DNA of 64,000 bases from Klebsiella quasivariicola (GTDB lineage: Bacteria; Pseudomonadota; Gammaproteobacteria; Enterobacterales; Enterobacteriaceae): NCBI RefSeq assembly GCF_002269255.1, contig NZ_CP022823.1:3782001-3846000 (forward strand), written 5' to 3'. Shown here in pieces: positions 40,674 to 49,318 of the stretch. A model generated the notes under the pieces. It was not told where the DNA came from. It saw only the letters and a list, made by a program, of their open reading frames with translations, and made no database searches. Each line of letters begins with the position of its first letter. Within the stretch, counting starts at the first letter, position 1. A program made the position numbers and the translations under genes.

Positions 40674-41594
40674 TTACTTATACCTGATAGCCGGGTTTAT
40701 GGCCGCGTACAGCACATCCACCACTAAATTGATAAGAATAAACTCCAGCGAAAAGAGCAGGACTTCCGCCTGAATCACCGGGTAATCGCGCATTTCTACC
40801 GAATCGACCAGCAGTCGCCCCAGCCCCGGCCAGTTGAAGACCTTCTCCACGACGATCGAGCCGCCGAGCAGGAAACCGAACTGCAGCCCCATCATGGTGA
40901 CCACCGGGATCATCGCATTGCGCAGACCATGCTTAAGCACCACCCGCGTTTCGCTCACTCCTTTCGCCCGCGCGGTGCGCATATAGTCTTCATGGAGCAC
41001 ATCGACGAACGATGCGCGGGTAAAGCGCGCCATGACCGCCGCCACCGCCGCGCCAAGGGTTAGCGAAGGCAAAATATAGTGCCGCCAGCTGTCGGCCCCC
41101 ACCGTCGGCAGCCAGCCCAGCTCGACAGAAAACACCTGCATCAGCAGCATACCGAGAGCAAAGGCCGGAAACGAAATACCGCTCACCGCCAGCGCCATCC
41201 CCAGGCGATCAGGCCAGCGATTACGCCACACCGCGGCCGCGATCCCGGCCGCCATTCCGAACAGCACCGCCCAGCTCATGCTGGCCAGCGTCAGCCATAG
41301 CGTGGGCATAAAGCGGCTGGCTATCTCGCTGGCAACAGGACGCCGCGAGGCCATGGAAATACCAAAATCGCCGCGCAGTACGCTGGTGATATAGTGCCAG
41401 AACTGGACATGCAGCGGCTGGTCAAGCCCCAGCTGCTGGCGCACCATCGCCACCACCTGAGCGTCGGCCTCCGGTCCGGCAATCAGCCGCGCCGGGTCAC
41501 CGGGCAGCATATGCACAAACAGGAACACCAGCACCGCAACGATAAGCAGGGTGGGGATCAGCCCCAGCAGGCGCTTAATCACATAATTCAGCAT
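40674..41594 (-). CDS. gsiC: Glutathione ABC importer permease GsiC
   Basis: A 306-residue permease beginning MLNYVIKRLLGLIPTLLIVA, as in DppB/GsiC proteins. MLPGDPARLIAGPEA and the EAA loop DYMRTARAKGVSETRVVLKH are typical. Six membrane spans. Partner of GsiD; order gsiA-B-C-D is as in E. coli. Confidence 0.93.
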   Translation of the reverse strand: MLNYVIKRLLGLIPTLLIVAVLVFLFVHMLPGDPARLIAGPEADAQVVAMVRQQLGLDQPLHVQFWHYITSVLRGDFGISMASRRPVASEIASRFMPTLWLTLASMSWAVLFGMAAGIAAAVWRNRWPDRLGMALAVSGISFPAFALGMLLMQVFSVELGWLPTVGADSWRHYILPSLTLGAAVAAVMARFTRASFVDVLHEDYMRTARAKGVSETRVVLKHGLRNAMIPVVTMMGLQFGFLLGGSIVVEKVFNWPGLGRLLVDSVEMRDYPVIQAEVLLFSLEFILINLVVDVLYAAINPAIRYK

Positions 41595-41640
41595 CTCCCC
41601 CTCCCATCCCGGGAGAGGGAACGCATGAGGATAGACATGA

Positions 41641-43182
41641 TCACTGCGTCAGATCCGCCTGCTCGAAGCTAAAGCCGGTATCCGGCTGGATATAGAAACC
41701 GGTGAGGTTCTTGCTGTGGGCGGAGACCAGTTTCTCGACCACCAGCGGCACCCACGGCGACTCTTTCCAGATAGTATCCTGCGCCTCTTTATAGAGTCTG
41801 GTTTTCTCTTGCGGATCGGTGGTTTTCAGCGCCTCGCTCAGCGCTTTATCCACCTGCGGGTTGCTGTAAAACGCGGTGTTAAACAGCGTCGGCGGCCAGT
41901 TTTGTGAGGCGAACAGCGGCGACAGCGCCCAGTCGGCTTCACCGGTGGAGGCGGACCAGCCGGTATAGAACATCCGTACCCCGCTCTCTTTCTGCCCTTT
42001 GCCTTCCACTTCCGCCGCCCGCTGACCGGCGTCCATCGCCGTCACCTGTGCCTTAATCCCCACCTGCGCCAGCTGCTGCTGGGTGAATTGCAGCACTTTC
42101 TGCGCGGTGCTGTGGTTATGGGACGACCATAGCGTGGTACTGAAGCCGTCAGGATAGCCGGCCTCTTTCAGCAGCTGGCGCGCTTTCGCCGGATCGTAGG
42201 GCCAGGCGGTGTAGGTCTGGGCGTAGGCAATCGACGGCGGCACCACGCCGGTTGCCGGGGTGGCGTATCCGGCAAACGCCACCTTGACCAGCGCCTGACG
42301 GTTAATCGCATAGTTGATGGCTTCGCGCACCTTCGGGTTATCGAACGGCTTCTGCGTCACGTTCATGCTGATGTAGCGCTGCATGATCGACGGGCTGGCC
42401 ACCAGCTCCAGTTTGCTGTTTTTTGCCAGCAACGGCGCCTGCTCGTAAGGGATCGGGAAGGCAAACTGCGCTTCGCCGGTCTGCAGCATCGCCGCCCGGG
42501 TGTTGTTATCCACCACCGGACGCCAGGTGATGGAATCCAGCTTCGGCAGGCCCGGCTGCCAGTAACCCTCGAACTTGCTGACCTTCACGAAGTCCGTCTG
42601 GTTCCAGGTGTCGAGCTTATATGGCCCGGTACCCACCGGATGGAAGCCAATATCCTTGCCATATTTTTTCAGCGCCGCCGGCGAAATCATTGCCGTCGCC
42701 GGGTGGGCAAGAATATTAATAAACGCCGAGAACGGCTGCTTCAGGGTGATTTTGACCGTGGTCGGATCGACCGCCTCAGTGCTGGCGATATTTTTATACA
42801 GGTTATAGCGCTTGAGATGGTTATCCGGGTTGCTTGCGCGGTCGAGGTTCGCCTTGACCGCCTCGGCGTTAAAGTCGGTGCCATCCTGGAATTTCACCCC
42901 GCTGTGCAGCTTGATGGTGTACACCAGACCGTCCGGCGATACGGTATAGCTCTCGGCGAGGACGTTTTGCAGCTTCATCTCTTTATCAAGGCCGAACAGG
43001 CCTTGATAAAAGGACTTCGCTACCGCCTGCGACAGCGTATCGTTGGCGTCATAGGGATCAAGGGTTGTGAAGTTGGATCCTACCGCCACCACCACATCTT
43101 TGGCGGCAAAAGCGGGCGCGCTCGCCAGCACTGACGCGATACTCAGCGCCAGCCACCATTTGCGTGAAACAGGTTGTGTCAT
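41641..43182 (-). CDS. gsiB: Glutathione-binding periplasmic protein GsiB
   Basis: A 513-residue SBP_bac_5 protein with signal peptide (SRKWWLALSIASVLASAPAF). It starts the mature part KDVVVAVGSNFTTLDPYDAN and has the family's VSPDGLVYTIKLHSGVKFQD motif. Binds glutathione in the periplasm and delivers it to GsiCD. 46 bases separate it from gsiC, with a small hairpin between. Confidence 0.93.
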   Translation of the reverse strand: MTQPVSRKWWLALSIASVLASAPAFAAKDVVVAVGSNFTTLDPYDANDTLSQAVAKSFYQGLFGLDKEMKLQNVLAESYTVSPDGLVYTIKLHSGVKFQDGTDFNAEAVKANLDRASNPDNHLKRYNLYKNIASTEAVDPTTVKITLKQPFSAFINILAHPATAMISPAALKKYGKDIGFHPVGTGPYKLDTWNQTDFVKVSKFEGYWQPGLPKLDSITWRPVVDNNTRAAMLQTGEAQFAFPIPYEQAPLLAKNSKLELVASPSIMQRYISMNVTQKPFDNPKVREAINYAINRQALVKVAFAGYATPATGVVPPSIAYAQTYTAWPYDPAKARQLLKEAGYPDGFSTTLWSSHNHSTAQKVLQFTQQQLAQVGIKAQVTAMDAGQRAAEVEGKGQKESGVRMFYTGWSASTGEADWALSPLFASQNWPPTLFNTAFYSNPQVDKALSEALKTTDPQEKTRLYKEAQDTIWKESPWVPLVVEKLVSAHSKNLTGFYIQPDTGFSFEQADLTQ

Positions 43183-43220
43183 CGTGTTCTCCTGAAAAGG
43201 TGCATTATGTGTTGTTATGT

Positions 43221-45074
43221 TCAGCCCAGCACATCGGCGGATTCACGGGCAACAAAGTGGCCCGGCCCTACCTGCTGCAATGGCGCGCTGGCGATCTCTT
43301 CGCCCCGCTTATAGATATTCCCCGGGACGTCATCCGACAGCAGGATCCGCTGCGGATGACGAAAGGTCGGGTCGGCCACCGGTACGGCAGCCATCAGCTT
43401 ACGGGTATAGGGGTGCTGCGGGTTTTCAAACACCGCGCGGCGGGGGCCTATTTCGACAATCCGACCACGGTACATCACCGCCACGCGGTGGCTGATGCGC
43501 TCCACCACCGCCATATCATGGGAAATAAACAGAAACGCGATGCCCATCTCGCGCTGAAGGTCGAGCATCAGATTAATTATCTGCGCCCGAATGGAGACAT
43601 CCAGCGCCGATACCGACTCATCGGCTATCACTACCTTCGGATTTAGCGCCAGCGCGCGGGCAATGCAGATCCGCTGCCGCTGGCCGCCGGAAAAGGCGTG
43701 GGGGTAGCGCCAGGCATGCTCCGGCTGCAGCCCCACCCGCTTCAGCAGCCAGGCAACCCGCTCGCGCGCCGCCTCGCCGTGCAGCAGCCCGTGGACCCGC
43801 AGCGGTTCCATGATCGAGTCACCGACCGTCTGACGCGGATCAAGCGAAGCGTAAGGATCCTGAAAAATAAACTGAATATTGCGCCGCAAAGATTGCAGCT
43901 TGCTGCCGGAGAGGGTATCGATTCGCTGGCCGTCGAAGGTAATGTTCCCCCCCTGGGTCTCCACCAGTCGCAGCAGCGCCCGGCCGGTGGTCGACTTGCC
44001 GCAGCCGGACTCGCCCACCAGCGACAGGGTTTCCCCCGGCCAGAGATCAAAACTGACCTTCTCCACCGCATGCACTTCGCGCGTCACGCGGTTGAGCCAC
44101 CCGCCGCGCACCGGAAAACGGACGACCAGGTCGCGCACCTGCAGGATCGGCTCGCCGGCTGCCACCGTGTCAGATGTTTCGCTCTCCGCCAGCGGCTGGC
44201 CCGGCAACGGAAAACGGCGCGGCAGATCCCGGCCGCGCATCTCCCCCAGCCGCGGAACCGCCGCCAGCAGCGACTGAGTATAAGGGTGCTGCGGCGAACG
44301 AAAGATCTCCTCAACGCTGCCGTTCTCTACCGCCTCGCCGCGATACATCACCAGCACCCGATCGGCGATATCGGCCACTACGCCCATATCGTGGGTAATA
44401 AAGATCACTCCCATCGCCATCTCCTTTTGCAGGACGGCAATGAGTTGCAAAATTTGCGCCTGGATGGTGACATCCAGCGCGGTGGTTGGCTCATCCGCAA
44501 TCAGTACCGCTGGCCGGCAGGAGAGCGCCATGGCGATCATCACCCGCTGGCGCATGCCGCCGGAGAACTGGTGCGGATAGCGCGAGAGCATCTCTTCCGC
44601 CTGGGGAATACGCACCTGGTCGAGCATCTTTTTCGCCGCGCGCAGCGCCTCTTCGCGCCCCAGCCCCTGGTGCAGGCGCAGGGATTCGGCGATTTGTTCG
44701 CCGATAGTAAACACCGGGTTCAGCGAGGTCATCGGCTCCTGAAAAATCATCGCCAGATCCGCGCCGCGCACCCGGCGCATCTCGGCGTCCGTTTGCTCAT
44801 TGAGCGCAATCACCTGCCGGTTACGGCGCCGCAGCCACAGCCCCTCGCTGCTCACTTCGCTGCTGGCGGCGTCGAGCAGGCGCATCAGCGCCAGGGCGGT
44901 CACCGATTTTCCCGAACCGGACTCGCCCACTATCGCCAGCGTCTCGCCGCGGCGCAGGCTGAAGGAAAGCTGACGCACAGCCTGCACCTCAGGCGCATCC
45001 TGTTGGCGGAACGCGACGTTCAGGTTGCGCACCACCAGTACCTCGCAGGTATCCGTTTCGTGAGTTTGCGGCAC
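43221..45074 (-). CDS. gsiA: Glutathione importer ATPase GsiA
   Basis: I start at GTG 45074, with GAGGGAGA just upstream, giving 617 residues, close to E. coli GsiA (623). The preceding codons overlap iaaA and look non-coding. It carries two ABC domains, with Walker A motifs GESGSGKS and GESGCGKS, and two signature motifs (FSGGMRQR and FSGGQRQR). Powers glutathione import. 17 bases after iaaA, so one operon. Confidence 0.93.
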   Translation of the reverse strand: MPQTHETDTCEVLVVRNLNVAFRQQDAPEVQAVRQLSFSLRRGETLAIVGESGSGKSVTALALMRLLDAASSEVSSEGLWLRRRNRQVIALNEQTDAEMRRVRGADLAMIFQEPMTSLNPVFTIGEQIAESLRLHQGLGREEALRAAKKMLDQVRIPQAEEMLSRYPHQFSGGMRQRVMIAMALSCRPAVLIADEPTTALDVTIQAQILQLIAVLQKEMAMGVIFITHDMGVVADIADRVLVMYRGEAVENGSVEEIFRSPQHPYTQSLLAAVPRLGEMRGRDLPRRFPLPGQPLAESETSDTVAAGEPILQVRDLVVRFPVRGGWLNRVTREVHAVEKVSFDLWPGETLSLVGESGCGKSTTGRALLRLVETQGGNITFDGQRIDTLSGSKLQSLRRNIQFIFQDPYASLDPRQTVGDSIMEPLRVHGLLHGEAARERVAWLLKRVGLQPEHAWRYPHAFSGGQRQRICIARALALNPKVVIADESVSALDVSIRAQIINLMLDLQREMGIAFLFISHDMAVVERISHRVAVMYRGRIVEIGPRRAVFENPQHPYTRKLMAAVPVADPTFRHPQRILLSDDVPGNIYKRGEEIASAPLQQVGPGHFVARESADVLG

Positions 45075-45091
45075 TCTCCCTCTCCCTTGTT

Positions 45092-46033
45092 CTATTCGCG
45101 ATAAATGCCAATGGTCGGCGTATCGCCGGCATAGCACCAGGCGCGGTACATGCCTTCACTGTTAAACGGTAAAACGACGTTGCCTTCGCGATCGACGGCA
45201 ATCAGCCCGCCGCTACCGCCGAGAGCCGGCAGTTTCTCCATTACCACTCGTTCACAGGCGGTGTAAAGACTCAGCTGACCATACTCCATCAGGGCGGCAA
45301 TGTCGTAGGCCGCCAGGGTACGCATAAAGACTTCGCCGGTGCCGGTGCAGGAGACCGCCACGCTGGCATTGTTGGCATAGCACCCCGCGCCCGGCAGCGG
45401 GCTGTCGCCGACGCGCCCGGGCAGCTTGTTGGTCATACCGCCGGTGGAGGTCGCCGCCGCCAGGTTACCCGCCAGGTCGAGCGCCACCGCGCCGACGGTG
45501 CCCATCTTTTGACGTTCGTCAAGCGGAGCGGCGTGGTGGTCGAGGATAATCTCCCCGCCCGCTTTCGCCTCCTGCAGCTGCAGCAGTCGCTCGGGGGTGG
45601 AAAAGAGATCGTTATCGACGCGCGCCATCCCGCGGGAGAAGGCAAAATTTTCCGCGCCCTCGCCAATCAGCAGCACGTGCGGGCTCTCCTCGAGTACCAG
45701 ACGCGCCGCCAGCACCGGATTACGCAAATGTTTGACCCCGGCCACCGCCCCCGCCTGCAGGCTATAGCCGTCCATCACGCAGGCGTCCAGCTCGTGGGTT
45801 TGATCGCGGGTAAATACCGCGCCCATCCCGGCGTTAAACAGCGGACACTCTTCCAGCAGCCGAACGGCCTCGGTCACGGTATCCAGCGCACTGGCGCCCG
45901 CGGCCAACATTTTCTGTCCGCTTTCGACGATAGCCGACAGCGCCGCCACGTACTCCCGCTCCCGCTCCGGCGTCATCTGCGCGCGGGAAATCGCCCCTGC
46001 GCCGCCATGAATTGCTATTACCGCCTTGCCCAT
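45092..46033 (-). CDS. iaaA: Isoaspartyl peptidase / L-asparaginase IaaA
   Basis: A 313-residue Ntn-hydrolase starting MGKAVIAIHGGAGAISRAQM. It would self-cleave before the Thr of GTVGAVALDLAGN to yield two subunits; that Thr is the nucleophile. GGMTNKLPGRVGDSP and GTGEVFMRT shape the site. It degrades isoaspartyl dipeptides and may work on glutathione-derived peptides with the Gsi importer. Confidence 0.93.
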   Translation of the reverse strand: MGKAVIAIHGGAGAISRAQMTPEREREYVAALSAIVESGQKMLAAGASALDTVTEAVRLLEECPLFNAGMGAVFTRDQTHELDACVMDGYSLQAGAVAGVKHLRNPVLAARLVLEESPHVLLIGEGAENFAFSRGMARVDNDLFSTPERLLQLQEAKAGGEIILDHHAAPLDERQKMGTVGAVALDLAGNLAAATSTGGMTNKLPGRVGDSPLPGAGCYANNASVAVSCTGTGEVFMRTLAAYDIAALMEYGQLSLYTACERVVMEKLPALGGSGGLIAVDREGNVVLPFNSEGMYRAWCYAGDTPTIGIYRE

Positions 46034-46267
46034 TTCGCCAGTCCTTAACGATAAAGTAGAGAACCCCGCCCTGTCGTACCGCGTCGCGGCGCCGGTCTCA
46101 TCAGGAATAAGGGTATTGATATCATTATATTGCTGAATGTCTTATACAATTTTTGAATATAGAAAGTGCGGCCAGCAATGTAAAGCCTCCTGGCCAGGTG
46201 GCATACAGCCCGCGCCGCTTTTCTGCCATAATAGGCGTTTTCGCTGTTTTGCCCGCAGGAGTGACCC

Positions 46268-47503
46268 ATGGATTTTACCGCCGGACTGATGCCGCTCGAC
46301 ACAGCCCTCACCCAGATGCTCGATCGTATTACGCCGCTGAGCGCGACGGAAACTGTACCGCTGTTGCAGGCCTTCTCGCGCGTCACCGCCCATGACATTG
46401 TCTCCCCGCTGGATGTTCCCGGCTTTGATAACGCGGCGATGGATGGCTATGCCGTCCGGCTGAGCGACCTCCGCGATGGCGCCGCGCTGCCGATCGCGGG
46501 TAAGGCCTTTGCCGGCCAGCCTTTCAACGACGCCTGGCCTGGCGGCACCTGTATCCGCATTATGACCGGCGCGCCGGTGCCGGCTGGCTGCGATGCAGTG
46601 GTGATGCAGGAAGAGACCGAACAGAGTGACAGCGGCGTGCGCTTTACCGCGCCGGTAAAAGCCGGGCAGCATATTCGCCGTCGCGGAGAAGATATCGCCC
46701 ACGGTGCAGTGGTCTTCCCGGCGGGTACGCCCCTGACGGTAGCGGAGCTGCCGGTGCTGGCTTCGCTGGGCATTGCCGAGGTCGAGGTGGTGCGCAAGGT
46801 TCGCGTCGCGGTCTTCTCGACCGGCGATGAACTGCAGCTGCCGGGCCAGCCGCTCGGCGACGGCCAGATTTATGATACCAACCGCCTGGCGGTGCACCTG
46901 ATGCTGCAGCAGCTGGGCTGCGAGGTCATTAACCTCGGCATTATTCCTGACGACCCGGCGAAGCTGCGTGACGCGTTTATCGCCGCCGACCAGCAGGCCG
47001 ACGTGGTCATCAGCTCCGGCGGCGTCTCGGTGGGCGAAGCCGACTACACCAAAACCATTCTTGAAGAGCTGGGCGAAATCGGCTTCTGGAAGCTGGCGAT
47101 CAAGCCGGGCAAACCCTTCGCCTTCGGCAAGCTCAGCAGCAGCTGGTTCTGCGGCCTGCCGGGCAATCCGGTTTCCGCCACCGTCACCTTCTGTCAGCTG
47201 GTGCAACCCCTGCTGGCGAAGCTATCCGGTAACCACGGTTCGCTTCAGGCGACCCGTCTGCGGGTTCGCGCCGCCACGCGGCTGAAAAAGTCCCCGGGCC
47301 GCCTCGATTTTCAGCGCGGAATTCTGCAGCGCAACCCGGACGGCGAACTGGTGGTAACCACCACCGGTCATCAGGGCTCGCACATATTTAGTTCCTTCAG
47401 CCTCGGCAACTGCTTTATCGTGCTGGAGCGTGAGCGCGGCCACGTGGAAGCAGGCGAATGGGTCGAGGTCGAACCGTTCAGTCACCTGTTTGGGGGGCTG
47501 TAA
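46268..47503 (+). CDS. moeA: Molybdopterin molybdotransferase MoeA
   Basis: A 411-residue protein, the E. coli length, starting MDFTAGLMPLDTALTQMLDR. It has MTGAPVPAGCDAVVMQEETE and SSGGVSVGEADYTK (MPT-binding), plus PGKPFAFGKL. It inserts molybdate into adenylated molybdopterin to finish the cofactor. Its stop overlaps the moeB start (TAATG). Confidence 0.95.
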   Translation: MDFTAGLMPLDTALTQMLDRITPLSATETVPLLQAFSRVTAHDIVSPLDVPGFDNAAMDGYAVRLSDLRDGAALPIAGKAFAGQPFNDAWPGGTCIRIMTGAPVPAGCDAVVMQEETEQSDSGVRFTAPVKAGQHIRRRGEDIAHGAVVFPAGTPLTVAELPVLASLGIAEVEVVRKVRVAVFSTGDELQLPGQPLGDGQIYDTNRLAVHLMLQQLGCEVINLGIIPDDPAKLRDAFIAADQQADVVISSGGVSVGEADYTKTILEELGEIGFWKLAIKPGKPFAFGKLSSSWFCGLPGNPVSATVTFCQLVQPLLAKLSGNHGSLQATRLRVRAATRLKKSPGRLDFQRGILQRNPDGELVVTTTGHQGSHIFSSFSLGNCFIVLERERGHVEAGEWVEVEPFSHLFGGL

Positions 47504-48258
47504 TGGCCGTGGAGCTGAGCGATAAAGAGATGCTGCGCTATAACCGGCAGATCGTCTTGCGCGGTTTTGATTTTGACGGTCAGGAGCGGTTAAAAGCCGC
47601 TCGCGTGCTGGTGGTCGGCCTCGGCGGGCTCGGTTGCGCCGCCGCCCAGTATCTGGCGGCCGCGGGGGTGGGCCAGCTTACCCTGCTCGATTTCGATACC
47701 GTCTCGCTGTCCAACCTCCAGCGCCAGACGCTGCACAGCGACGCCACCCTCGGCCAGCCGAAGGTGGATTCCGCTCGCGAGGCGCTGGCGCGTATTAACC
47801 CGCACGTTCATCTGGTGCCGCTCAATGCCTTGCTGGATGAGACCGCGCTGGCGGCGCAGATTGCCGATCACGATCTGGTGCTCGACTGTACCGACAACGT
47901 CGCCATTCGTAACCAGCTCAATGCCGGCTGCTTTCGCCATCACACCCCGCTGGTCTCCGGGGCGGCGATCCGCATGGAGGGGCAAATTAGCGTCTTCACG
48001 TATCAGGAGGGCGAACCCTGCTACCGCTGCCTGAGCCGCCTGTTTGGCGAAAACGCCCTCACCTGCGTCGAAGCCGGGGTGATGGCCCCGCTGGTGGGCA
48101 CTATCGGTTCGCTGCAGGCCATGGAAGCCATTAAACTGCTGAGCGGCTACGGCACGCCTGCCAGCGGGAAAATCGTCATGTACGATGCCATGACCTGCCA
48201 GTTCCGCGAAATGAAGCTGCCGCGCCACCCGCAGTGCGAGGTCTGCGGCTCGCATTAA
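47503..48258 (+). CDS. moeB: Molybdopterin-synthase adenylyltransferase MoeB
   Basis: Started at the ATG 47503 that shares a base with the moeA stop; 251 residues. The ATP site is GLGGLGCAAAQYL, and the E1-like core has LDFDTVSLSNLQRQ and DCTDNVAIRNQLN. Cys pairs CYRC and CEVC bind zinc. It adenylates the MoaD C terminus, allowing sulfur transfer. Confidence 0.95.
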   Translation: MAVELSDKEMLRYNRQIVLRGFDFDGQERLKAARVLVVGLGGLGCAAAQYLAAAGVGQLTLLDFDTVSLSNLQRQTLHSDATLGQPKVDSAREALARINPHVHLVPLNALLDETALAAQIADHDLVLDCTDNVAIRNQLNAGCFRHHTPLVSGAAIRMEGQISVFTYQEGEPCYRCLSRLFGENALTCVEAGVMAPLVGTIGSLQAMEAIKLLSGYGTPASGKIVMYDAMTCQFREMKLPRHPQCEVCGSH

Positions 48259-48364
48259 CACCCCACCACCGGCAACGAAAGTCGCCGGTGGTTTTGCGAC
48301 CTCTCTCGTTATTTTCTCCCCGCTGGCTTATCCCCCTCTCGCTTGTTGATTTACGTCAATATAA

Positions 48365-48378
48365 CTTTCATTCGAAAG
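48365..48378. promoter_or_regulatory. Shared palindrome upstream of pflE
   Basis: CTTTCATTCGAAAG, 37 bases before the pflE start. The same motif precedes ybiV (51848) and ybiU (52857). Probably an operator of a common regulator. Confidence 0.55.
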
Positions 48379-48414
48379 TGTTTTTATATTCATACGCAAA
48401 CAAGAGGGTAAATC

Positions 48415-49314
48415 ATGATCTTCAACATCCAGCGCTATTCCACCCATGACGGCCCAGGGATCCGCACCGTCGTCTTCCTGAAAGGCTGCTCGCTGGGCTG
48501 CCGCTGGTGCCAGAATCCGGAAAGCCGTGCCCGCAGCGAAGACCTGCTGTATGACCCGCGCCTGTGCCTTGCCGGTTGCGATCTGTGCCAGCGGGCGGCG
48601 CCGGATGTCATCACCCGTACCCTGGATGGTCTGATCATTCATCGGCAAAAGGTTAACGATAAGCATATTACCGCGCTGCGCGACTGCTGCCCCACGACCG
48701 CGCTGACGGTCTGCGGCGAGGAGAAAAGCGTCGAAGAGATCATGGCGACGGTGCTACGCGATAAACCGTTTTACGATCGCAGCGGCGGCGGTATTACGCT
48801 TTCCGGCGGCGAACCCTTCATGCACCCGGAGCTGGCGCAGGCGCTGTTCGAGGCCAGTCATCACGCGGGCATTCATACCGCCGTGGAAACCTGCCTGCAC
48901 GTGCCGTGGAAATACATTGCTCCCTCCCTGCCCTCTGTTGACCTGTTTCTGGCCGACCTCAAGCATGTCGACGAAGCTGTGTTCCAGCAATGGACCGACG
49001 GCAGCGCCCGACGGGTGTTAGATAACCTGCAGCGCCTGGCGCAGGCAGGGAAAAAAATGATTATTCGCGTGCCGTTAATCCAGGGGTTCAACGCCAGCGA
49101 AGCCGACATTACCGCCATTATCAATTTTGCTGCCGACCGTTTGCAGGTCAGCGAAATCCATTTCCTGCCGTACCACACGCTGGGAATGAATAAATACCAA
49201 CTACTCAGTCAGCCCTATACTGCACCGGATAAACCGCTGGATGCTCCTGAGCTGCTCGCCTTTGCGCAGGATTACGCGCGAAGCAAGGGGCTAACGGCGA
49301 TATTACGAGGATAA
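48415..49314 (+). CDS. pflE: Glycyl-radical enzyme activase PflE (YbiY)
   Basis: A 299-residue radical SAM activase. CSLGCRWC gives the 4Fe-4S site (near residue 25), and two further cysteine clusters (CLAGCDLCQRAAP; CCPTTALTVCG) suggest extra ferredoxin-like clusters. GGGITLSGGEP is the SAM-binding motif. It generates the glycyl radical on PflF, encoded 5 bases downstream. Confidence 0.92.
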   Translation: MIFNIQRYSTHDGPGIRTVVFLKGCSLGCRWCQNPESRARSEDLLYDPRLCLAGCDLCQRAAPDVITRTLDGLIIHRQKVNDKHITALRDCCPTTALTVCGEEKSVEEIMATVLRDKPFYDRSGGGITLSGGEPFMHPELAQALFEASHHAGIHTAVETCLHVPWKYIAPSLPSVDLFLADLKHVDEAVFQQWTDGSARRVLDNLQRLAQAGKKMIIRVPLIQGFNASEADITAIINFAADRLQVSEIHFLPYHTLGMNKYQLLSQPYTAPDKPLDAPELLAFAQDYARSKGLTAILRG

Positions 49315-49318
49315 CCCT

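Noticed and set aside
43698..45104. 468-codon plus-strand frame opposite gsiA
   Set aside because: Antisense to a clear ABC protein; its composition (His, Arg, Gln-rich) is a shadow of GC-rich codon use.
46142..47206. 354-codon minus-strand frame opposite moeA
   Set aside because: Shadow of the MoeA coding sequence; no domain or start signal.
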